Positions 7,807 to 15,089 of a stretch of 64,000 bases of DNA are shown here, piece after piece. The translations under genes and the position numbers were made by a program. Where the stretch lies: assembly GCF_013340285.1 (NCBI RefSeq), contig NZ_BLVO01000016.1:361021-425020 (forward strand). The letters are read 5' to 3'. Position 1 is the first letter of the stretch; every line of letters starts with the position of its first letter. A model generated the notes under the pieces. That model saw only the letters and a list, made by a program, of their open reading frames with translations. It had not been told where the DNA came from and ran no database searches. This DNA is from Desulfovibrio subterraneus. GTDB lineage: Bacteria > Desulfobacterota > Desulfovibrionia > Desulfovibrionales > Desulfovibrionaceae.

Positions 7807-8514
7807 ATGCTTAACGCAGATCAGCACATATTCGCCATTGGTGACATTCATGGCAACCGGGAGGCCCTGGAGCGTCTGCTGGGGCGTTTGCCTGTGCGGC
7901 CGCAGGCTGATCTGCTTGTGTTCATGGGCGACTACATCAACAGGGGACCGGATACGTGCGGGGTGCTTGATGTTCTTGTGAAGGTACGCGAGCAGTATGC
8001 CCACACCGTCTTTCTGAAGGGGAACCACGAGCACCTGCTGCTGGAATACGCCGCGTATGCAGATGTGGAGATGCTGCGTACCCTGCGGGGGATGGGGATT
8101 GAAGCCACCCTTGCCAGTTACGGGGCTTCTGTGCGGGATTTGCAGGGGCTTGCGTTCATGCCGCAGGCGCACAGGGATTTTCTGCATTCCCTGTCGCTGT
8201 CACATTCCTGCCCGCCATATCTTTTTGTGCATGCAGATACTGAAGAGGCCGAGCTGGCGGCACTGCTTGCCGAATCCGGGCAGCCGGACCCGCATGAGGC
8301 GGTATTGGTGGACAAGGTGCTTTCCAGCCGCAGGCTTGTGAAGGAACATGAAGTCGCCGGTTCCGCAGATGCCGCCCCGCTTGTGGTGTTTGCCCATGCT
8401 CCCTTCGAGATGCCGCTGGTTTTGCCGGACCGCATCTGCATCGACACCGGTTCCGTGCACGGCAACATGCTGACTGCACTGGAACTGCCTGCCATGCGTT
8501 TTTACCACGCCTGA
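7807..8514 (+). CDS. Metallophosphoesterase, serine/threonine phosphatase / ApaH-like
   Basis: 235 aa. The metal-binding signatures of the calcineurin-like phosphoesterase fold are all present in order: GDIHGN near residue 12, GDYINRGPDT near 40 and GNHEH near 75, then His residues in VFAHAPFE and near the C-terminus (IDTGSVHGNMLTALEL). The protein is close in layout to small bacterial PrpE/ApaH-type enzymes, which dephosphorylate phosphoproteins or diadenosine polyphosphates; which one cannot be told here. It converges on the PEP-synthase-like operon, the two stops being about 30 bp apart. Confidence 0.85.
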   Translation: MLNADQHIFAIGDIHGNREALERLLGRLPVRPQADLLVFMGDYINRGPDTCGVLDVLVKVREQYAHTVFLKGNHEHLLLEYAAYADVEMLRTLRGMGIEATLASYGASVRDLQGLAFMPQAHRDFLHSLSLSHSCPPYLFVHADTEEAELAALLAESGQPDPHEAVLVDKVLSSRRLVKEHEVAGSADAAPLVVFAHAPFEMPLVLPDRICIDTGSVHGNMLTALELPAMRFYHA

Positions 8515-8545
8515 GTTTACCCTTTGGCCTGCGTGCCACCAGCCG

Positions 8546-11386
8546 TTAGGCCACACCGTTCTCTGTGCCACTGTCCGCACCGTTGGCAGCACTGTTGTCG
8601 GCATCGTTGCCAGCAGTTTTGCCAACAGTGTCATCGGGTTCGCTGTCTGTATCATTCTCAAGAGCCAGCCGGGAATCGTAATGCCCTTGCAGAAAATGTT
8701 CTGCAAGCAGCAGGGGCGTATCGTCATTCTTCATGGTGCCGTCGAGGAAGCGGCTGTAGCCGAGCAGCCTGCCGAGCATGATCATCCGTTCCCGCACCAC
8801 GTCGCGTGATGCGCCGGTAAGGGATGCCGTGATGAGGTCGCCCACAACGGTGGTGACGAAGCCGTTTCCTTCCAGAACGTGGCGGAGGAACATGGCCCGC
8901 CTGTGCCCGCGCTCCGGCCCTGCTCCGCCCCCCTTGAAGCGGAAGCGGATGTAGTTGGCCTGCGCATCACCGCCGCACACGGCATCCAGCATGGCAAAAT
9001 GGAACTCCACGCGGGCGTTCAGGTTCAGGTAATCGCGCGCCGCCAGTGCGTAATTGAACGAACCTGCGGGGCGGGCACTGCGTGCATCCAGCATGGTGCG
9101 TGACATGATGCCGGAAATGGCTTCGGGGTCGGGGTCGGCATGCCAGCTCAGGCCGGGAGTAAGCAGCCCTTCGCACAGGGCCGCCAAAGGTGCGGAAAGC
9201 ACATCGTCTCTTTGCAGGGGATTGCGGATGGCGCGGCGCAGGAGCGATGCGCCCCCTGCCTGTTTTTGCCGTCGCGTGGCACCGCCAAGATCAATGACGA
9301 GGAAGTGGAAGGGAATGCCGAGGTCCAGCGGCCTGAGCAGCCCGCCTGCCTCTTCCATGACGGTATCACCTGCATCGAACATGGCCAGCACGGCCATTTC
9401 GTGGGTGTAGCGTACAAGGTCGTGCATGGAGCGGCATTCCTGCCATGAAAAGGTGCCCCCGTATGCTTCCGTCAGGTTCAGGGGAACAAGCATTTCCCAC
9501 AGGGCATGGCGTTCTCCGGGCATATCGGTCGAGCCGCTGCGGGTGGGTGTACCCGCCGACTCCGGGGGACCTGCTTCCGGTGTGTCTGGTTGGGGAGTGG
9601 TTTGGCCGGAACGGGAAAATTCCATCCACAGATGTTCCGGCGCGGCATGAACAAGTCCGTTGTCGGCATCCAGTACAATCCACTGGTCCGGCTGTAATAC
9701 TGTGCAGCCGTTGCGCACGGCCGTGACGAGAGGAATGCCATATTCACGGGCAATGCAGGAAAGATGGTCTGTGGGGTTGCCGGAATCAATGATGACACCG
9801 GCATAGCGTTGCAGGTGCCTTGCTGCATCCACCAGAGCCTGCGGCAGCACCAGAATGCGGGGGTAGCCGTTCGTTTCTGCCTCCAGCATCTGCAATTCTG
9901 CGGCATTGCGTGCAATGCGGACTCTGCCCGCCGTCTTGCCTGCCGATGCACAGATGCCGGTAGCCAGAGGCGGGCCGACAACAGGAGCGGGAAGTAATAT
10001 GCCAGACCGTGAGGTAAGGCGCAGCGGCCGTGCCTGCAGGATATGCACTTCGCCGTCGTGCGAGACAGCCCATTCCACATCCTGCGCCGTCCCTTCAATG
10101 TTCTCGATCATCTCGCCGAACATGACCAGCCGCTGCAAGGTGGCAGGGGTCAGCAGCGGAGCATCGGCCTCTTCCGGCGGAACGGATTCCACGGCCACGC
10201 CGCCGTCCGGCAGTGAGACCTCGCGTATGGTCTTGTGTGCAATTTCGGCCTTGTCCATGAGCAGGGCGGTCTGCCGTTCTTCGCCGCTGAGCAGGGAGAT
10301 AGCCGCAGGCTCTTCGCTGTCCGAGCGCCACGGATGGTACAGGTCTACGGGAGCACTGCCGCCCACAGCCAACGTACCCAGCCCCGGCGCCGCACTGATG
10401 AGCAGCCTGCCGGTTTCCGGTTGTGCAGGATTGCGGGTCATCAGCACGCCTGCACATCTGGCCGCCACCATGCGCTGGCAGAGCACTGCCAGATCGAAAT
10501 CGGCCGGAGAGAGTCCGGCGTTCAGGCGGTAGGCAATGGCCCGTGCGCTGAACCCGCTGGCAATGACTTCCTTGTAGGCATCGCACAGGGCATCGGCAGA
10601 GGTGACGTTGAGCACGGATGTGAACTGTCCGGCAAAGGAATGGTCGGGCCTGTCCTCTGCAACGCCGCTGCTGCGCACTGAAACGGCAAAGCCCGCATGG
10701 GGGGCGGCAGCGTGCGAGAGTTGCGCAAGCTCGTCAAAGGCCGTGTGCATGGCCTGCTTCAGCGCGTGCGGCAGGGGGGATTTTTTGACAACATCCCCGA
10801 TCAGACTTGCGGCGGAAGGAACGTCCAGTTCGCCGCGTTCCACCTCTCGCAGCAGTGTGCGAATGTTCGCCGCCATATCGCCGGATGCCAGAAAATCGCG
10901 GCAGCACCGTGTTGTGCAGACAAATCCGTCCGGAACAGGAAGGCGCATACGGTGCAGCTGGGCAAGGTTGGCGGCCTTGGTACCGGCAAGGGGATGCAGC
11001 GAGGGATCAAGCGCATCAAAGGTGATGCAGTATTGAGGTACGGCTTTGCGGGTGATGAGGGCCTGCATGCGTTCGCGTACGGTCGTGCCCATTTTGCCGT
11101 GCAGGGTGTACAGGCCGGTGTGGGCTTCGCCGGAAAGCAGGTTCAGGCCGTCCACAAGTTCGCCGGTGACGGAGATGAGGCGGTCTGTCGTGTGTTGCAG
11201 GGTTTCCTGCTCGCCGTGGTGCAGGGCATTGTCGGCAGCTACGATCAGCTCAAGCGCCTGCCCGTTGTTTTCCAGAAAGATGCGGAAGGCGTGGTAACGC
11301 GCTTTCAGGGCGGTGAGAGCGCGTTCCTCGTGCCGGTGCTTGCGCGCGGCAAAGAATGCCTGAACGGCCTTGAAGGGAGAGATCAT
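8546..11386 (-). CDS. PEP-synthase-like protein, paralogue 3 of 3
   Basis: 946 aa. It contains a PPDK_N / PEP-pyruvate-binding ATP-grasp region (VRSSGVAEDRPDHSFAGQ near residue 238 and QDVEWA...HILQARPL near 436-453) and a swivelling phosphohistidine domain with His541 in GNPTDHLSCIAREYGIP. The last 350 or so residues are not the TIM-barrel PEP-binding domain of true PEP synthase; instead they share motifs (DYLNLNARVEFHFAMLDAV, YIRFRFKGGGA) with the two paralogues upstream. The N-terminal 100 aa form a helical region also shared by the trio. The ATG overlaps the previous stop by 4 bp (ATGA). Likely cytosolic; a phosphotransfer or regulatory role fits better than gluconeogenic PEP synthesis (inference). 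Confidence 0.75.
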   Translation of the reverse strand: MISPFKAVQAFFAARKHRHEERALTALKARYHAFRIFLENNGQALELIVAADNALHHGEQETLQHTTDRLISVTGELVDGLNLLSGEAHTGLYTLHGKMGTTVRERMQALITRKAVPQYCITFDALDPSLHPLAGTKAANLAQLHRMRLPVPDGFVCTTRCCRDFLASGDMAANIRTLLREVERGELDVPSAASLIGDVVKKSPLPHALKQAMHTAFDELAQLSHAAAPHAGFAVSVRSSGVAEDRPDHSFAGQFTSVLNVTSADALCDAYKEVIASGFSARAIAYRLNAGLSPADFDLAVLCQRMVAARCAGVLMTRNPAQPETGRLLISAAPGLGTLAVGGSAPVDLYHPWRSDSEEPAAISLLSGEERQTALLMDKAEIAHKTIREVSLPDGGVAVESVPPEEADAPLLTPATLQRLVMFGEMIENIEGTAQDVEWAVSHDGEVHILQARPLRLTSRSGILLPAPVVGPPLATGICASAGKTAGRVRIARNAAELQMLEAETNGYPRILVLPQALVDAARHLQRYAGVIIDSGNPTDHLSCIAREYGIPLVTAVRNGCTVLQPDQWIVLDADNGLVHAAPEHLWMEFSRSGQTTPQPDTPEAGPPESAGTPTRSGSTDMPGERHALWEMLVPLNLTEAYGGTFSWQECRSMHDLVRYTHEMAVLAMFDAGDTVMEEAGGLLRPLDLGIPFHFLVIDLGGATRRQKQAGGASLLRRAIRNPLQRDDVLSAPLAALCEGLLTPGLSWHADPDPEAISGIMSRTMLDARSARPAGSFNYALAARDYLNLNARVEFHFAMLDAVCGGDAQANYIRFRFKGGGAGPERGHRRAMFLRHVLEGNGFVTTVVGDLITASLTGASRDVVRERMIMLGRLLGYSRFLDGTMKNDDTPLLLAEHFLQGHYDSRLALENDTDSEPDDTVGKTAGNDADNSAANGADSGTENGVA

Positions 11387-14300
11387 GCCGTACCGCCCTT
11401 TGTCGGTTTCATGTCCGGTTTTGGTCCGGATTCACTCGGCGTAGCATCCGGAAGCGTGCTGCCGGATGTTTCCGCAGGGCGGCTGCCTGCGGAATCGGCC
11501 TTGCCGTTAGTGAAGCGCCCGAAGTGGTGCAGAAATCTGGCCGCAAAGTCGTCATACAGGGCGTGCATGTCCGCGTCGCTGTACAGGGCCGTGTCACGCT
11601 GGCGGGAATACGCGGTCAGCGCCCCCAGCACCAGCAGTGCGCCGCGCATGGTGGCCGGCTCTTCCTGCTTGAGGCTTGCAACGACAAGGTCGCCGTTGAG
11701 CACCACCTTGAAGCCCATGTCTTCCAGCACATTGCGCAGGAACTTTGCCCGCCGGTTGCGGCGCTCAGGGTCGGCAAGGCCGCCCGCAAAACGGAAGTAG
11801 ACATGGTTGCGGTTCCGGTCCGGTCCCAGATAGGCGTCCACAACGCTGAAATGGTAGCCGAGCCGCAGGCTCAGGTTTACATAGTCGCGTGATACGATGG
11901 CAAGATTTTCACCAAGGGTGTTGGCGTTGGCACTGAGCAGCGACATGCTGAGCGGCATGCTGTTGATTACATCGCGCAGTCCCAGCGAAACGGGGCCGAT
12001 ATCCCATGCTTCGTCGCGCAAGAGGCCTTCCAAAAAGGCCGTAAAGGGATCGGAAATCACATCGTCGCGCGTGGGGTGATCTGCCACATCCTCGACAAGC
12101 CCGCCGGAAATGTCCAGCACGCGCAGGTCCATGGGGCGGCCCAGATGCATGCGGCGGGTGCGTATGGCCCCGAGCCCGGGTCTGCGTTCCTGAAAATGCG
12201 CCAGTTCATCCACGGCCTTTTCATGGCAGTAGTGGATGAGGTCATGGAAGGTGCGGCAGCCTGCGGGAGAAAATTCCGGCGCTTCAGGATTGACCAGATG
12301 CAGGGGCGCGATGAAGCGCAGCAGCCTGCGCAGGGTGTGATATTCCGGTGCTGTGGGATACAGGTCCGCTCCGGCGGTGGAAAACTGGAGCAGCGCCGGA
12401 AGAACGCCCCTGTAGATGGTGGTTTCTCCGGCATCCATGGTCACTTCCACCCCTTCGGGCAGGCGGGTGAACACATTATCCACGCCGAAGATGGCGGGCA
12501 GCCTGAGCTCACGCGCCACAGTAGCGAGGTGTCCGGCAATGGTGCCGTTTTCACAGACAATGGCCGATGCCCGCTGCAATATGGGCGTAAGGCGCGGTGA
12601 AGCCGTCTGCGTTACCGCTATGCTGCCTGCGGGAAAATCCTGCGGCCGCATGGTATCCGCCACATGCACCACCTTGCCCGCCACCACGCCGGATTGCACC
12701 ATATGCCCTTTGCGGCTGAGCACCTCGGCGGTTTCCAGCTCTGCGGCAAGGGCGTCAGATAATCCGTCTGGTAATCCGCCTGGCAACTCGTTTGTCAACC
12801 CGTCCGCATATTCGTCGGCATAGCCCGAACGCAGGCTCATATCAGATCTGCCCATTCTCTGCTCTCTGGACAGGACGGGGGCCACGCGGACTATGCGGCA
12901 GTCTCCGGTGGCATCCAGTTCCCAGTGCAGCGTCACGGGCAGGCCGAGCATGCGCTCCATGGTCATGGCGGTTTCCGCCAGTCCCCGCATGGTGTGCTGG
13001 CGCAGCAGCGATGATCCTCGCCCGTTGCCGTTTTCCATGACCGATGTGGCCCGTTTGCCGTCCGGAAAGCGGAAACCCACGGGCCGTGTGCCTATCTTGG
13101 ACTCCATCAGCGAATAGGGATAGGTGCGTTGCAGCAGGTAGCGGTCCTTAGTGATAGCAGGTGGGACCCCTGCCATATCCTGTGCCGTGGTCTGTGGCCC
13201 GTTTGGTTCGGGAGCGGTCAGCACTGCCTCTATGCCCAGTGCTTCCAGACAATAGGCGGGCATGGCCGGTGCGCGCAGGCTGTGCAGCGAATGGCAGGCC
13301 ACGCGGCTTGTGACCGAGCCGTGCACCACGGCGGGCTTGAGGCTGGTAAGCAGTGTGGTGATTCTGGAAGCGGCGGGCGCTGCTTCCTGCCGTCCGGTCA
13401 GGTGCCGGTGGCAGTGCTGCAGAATGTGCTCCACCAGCCCCGCACAGGCTTCGGGTGTCTGCGTTGCCGCACGCAATTGCGGTACAGGGGGCAGGTTGGG
13501 GATATCCGCTGCCAGTATTTGAGCCGGTTCCTGCGTGACCTTCAGGCCGCCGTTTTCATCCGGTTCCTGCGTGACCTTCAGGCCGCCGTTTTCATCCGGT
13601 TCCATGCGGACGACAGCGAGTACGCCGCCTGCGGCATGCCTCTCGGATATTCCATCGGGCCGGTTGTCACGGGTATTGGCGGCAAGGGCATCGGTAAGCA
13701 GTCCTGCCAGTGAAACGACAACACGCAGCCCGGGATGCGGTTCATCGCGCAGCAGATCCGCAATGCCTGCGGTCAGGGCCTTGCGGGTCTCCGCGCTGCG
13801 GGAAGCTTCGGATGTGTCGTCCGTCGCCATCCGCAGGGGAGAGGCGGGAGCGTTGACGGAGCGCAGCCCCGCAAGTCCGTTGAACGATGCTGAGGGCATA
13901 TCCGGAATGCCCGATGCGAAAGCCTGCCCCGCGCGGGGGGCGACGTTTTGCCTGCTCTGTGCCTGCGTGCCCAGCAGCAGGTCTGTTCCTTCCGTTGTCA
14001 GCACGTAGCCACGTGCCACGGAAAGGCCTGCATTGCCGGAATGGTTGAGCAGTTCCGCCATGCAGACGGCCTCCATGCCTGCAAGGGGCTCAAGCTCCCA
14101 GCCCACTTCGGCCAGCGGCAGAACCGGCACACCGGCAAGGGCGCGCATGTCGCCCGCCAGAATGTCGTCGAGAATGATGCGGATGTCCTGATACCGGTCA
14201 TAGAGCGGCACATGGGCGTTGCCCGTGAGCGCATTGAGGCTGTAAACAACGTGATGCACGTGTGAGGCGATGCGCCTGACGGATTGTTCAAGGTAGGTGC

Positions 14301-14484
14301 GGTCGAAGATGTATTCGCCGCCGAGCGCGCGGTCCATGTCGGCCACGGATTCGAGGATGGCGTTATTCAGCTCAAGAATGCGGCGGAAATTGTTGAACAT
14401 AGACTGCAGCCGCCAGAAGGCGATATCCGGCCCTGCCGTATCCCGTTTGCGCCGCCTGCGCTCGATGATGCGCTGCCACCACAT
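11383..14484 (-). CDS. PEP-synthase-like protein with degenerate ATP-grasp, paralogue 2 of 3
   Basis: About 1033 aa from the ATG at 14484, which has AGGAG six bases upstream; an upstream ATG at 14556 lacks one. The N-terminal helical region (LQSMFNNFRRILELNNAILESVADMDRALGGEYIFDR) and C-terminal region (DYVNLSLRLGYHFSVVDAYLG, VYFRFAGGLADPERRNRRAKF) match the flanking paralogues. The phosphohistidine-type motif is present (TIAGHLATVAREL). The ATP-grasp signature RSS..ED..SFAGQ is missing, and the QDIEWA..LQSRP motif is degraded to LHWELDATGDCRIVRVAP. A low-complexity insert with a 36-bp tandem duplication lies in the damaged region. It may be a non-ATP-binding partner of the other two. Confidence 0.7.
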   Translation of the reverse strand: MWWQRIIERRRRKRDTAGPDIAFWRLQSMFNNFRRILELNNAILESVADMDRALGGEYIFDRTYLEQSVRRIASHVHHVVYSLNALTGNAHVPLYDRYQDIRIILDDILAGDMRALAGVPVLPLAEVGWELEPLAGMEAVCMAELLNHSGNAGLSVARGYVLTTEGTDLLLGTQAQSRQNVAPRAGQAFASGIPDMPSASFNGLAGLRSVNAPASPLRMATDDTSEASRSAETRKALTAGIADLLRDEPHPGLRVVVSLAGLLTDALAANTRDNRPDGISERHAAGGVLAVVRMEPDENGGLKVTQEPDENGGLKVTQEPAQILAADIPNLPPVPQLRAATQTPEACAGLVEHILQHCHRHLTGRQEAAPAASRITTLLTSLKPAVVHGSVTSRVACHSLHSLRAPAMPAYCLEALGIEAVLTAPEPNGPQTTAQDMAGVPPAITKDRYLLQRTYPYSLMESKIGTRPVGFRFPDGKRATSVMENGNGRGSSLLRQHTMRGLAETAMTMERMLGLPVTLHWELDATGDCRIVRVAPVLSREQRMGRSDMSLRSGYADEYADGLTNELPGGLPDGLSDALAAELETAEVLSRKGHMVQSGVVAGKVVHVADTMRPQDFPAGSIAVTQTASPRLTPILQRASAIVCENGTIAGHLATVARELRLPAIFGVDNVFTRLPEGVEVTMDAGETTIYRGVLPALLQFSTAGADLYPTAPEYHTLRRLLRFIAPLHLVNPEAPEFSPAGCRTFHDLIHYCHEKAVDELAHFQERRPGLGAIRTRRMHLGRPMDLRVLDISGGLVEDVADHPTRDDVISDPFTAFLEGLLRDEAWDIGPVSLGLRDVINSMPLSMSLLSANANTLGENLAIVSRDYVNLSLRLGYHFSVVDAYLGPDRNRNHVYFRFAGGLADPERRNRRAKFLRNVLEDMGFKVVLNGDLVVASLKQEEPATMRGALLVLGALTAYSRQRDTALYSDADMHALYDDFAARFLHHFGRFTNGKADSAGSRPAETSGSTLPDATPSESGPKPDMKPTKGGTA
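13524..13603 (-). repeat. 36-bp tandem repeat inside the paralogue 2 gene
   Basis: Two perfect 36-bp units (13524-13559 and 13560-13595) plus 8 bases of a third. Each encodes the 12 residues EPDENGGLKVTQ in frame, so the duplication lengthens the protein without breaking it. It looks recent, since the copies are identical, and lies in a linker-like part of the degenerate ATP-grasp domain. Confidence 0.9.
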
Positions 14485-14680
14485 GGTCCGCTCCTGCCGC
14501 CGGGGTCTGCCCTGCGCCCTTTGCAAGCTGGCCGTTGAATGTTGCCGGTCGATCACTGCCTGCCGGTCTTTGCCCGCCTGTCTCTGTCTGTCTCTGCCCG
14601 TCGGTATCTGGCGTCTGTCTATGCCAGTCTGTCTATGCCTGTCGGCTTATCTCAGCGTAAGCCTGTCTGCTGTTCCCGGG

Positions 14681-15088
14681 CTACAGCGCGTTGCCCCGTT
14701 GTTCCTGCTCGATCTTGCGCACGCAGTCCAGAATATCGCCCAGTTTGAACGGCTTGGCCACGAAGTCGAATGCCCCCTTGCGGTAGGATTCCTTGGCTGT
14801 TTCCAGCGTGGCGAAACCGGTGATGATGATCACCCGCGTTTCCGGTGCAACGGATTTGGCTGTGGAAAGTACCTGCATGCCGTCTGCGCCTTCCATCTTC
14901 AGGTCGGTGATGATGATGTCGAAGGTGGCTTCCTTCAGGCGGGCAATGGCCGAGGTGCTGTCCGTAAAGGTTTCCACCTCGTAACCCAGCTTCTGAAAGG
15001 CGGGTTTGAGGCGCTTGCAGACAATGGGCTCGTCATCAAGGATGAGGATGCGGAAGCGTCTGCCGTTGCCGGTATTTTCTGTGGTCAT
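14681..15088 (-). CDS. Single-domain response regulator (REC only)
   Basis: 135 aa, only a receiver domain: DDE near residue 18, phospho-acceptor Asp in IITDLKMEGADG, Thr in IIITGFATLE and Lys in VAKPFK. There is no output domain. AGGAG precedes the ATG. It sits between two PEP-synthase-like genes, and its start nearly touches the end of the paralogue 1 gene, so it is translated from the same message. A phosphorelay or protein-protein output to the PEP-synthase-like proteins is the simple reading; the divergent kinase/regulator pair at 20,065-22,901 is a possible phosphate source. Confidence 0.88.
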   Translation of the reverse strand: MTTENTGNGRRFRILILDDEPIVCKRLKPAFQKLGYEVETFTDSTSAIARLKEATFDIIITDLKMEGADGMQVLSTAKSVAPETRVIIITGFATLETAKESYRKGAFDFVAKPFKLGDILDCVRKIEQEQRGNAL

Positions 15089-15089
15089 G

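Noticed and set aside
14557-14680. CTGTCT-rich low-complexity stretch as a regulatory RNA or repeat element
   Set aside because: The units are irregular (CTGTCT, CTGCCC, CTATGCC) with no stable hairpin or T run. It reads as spacer drift.
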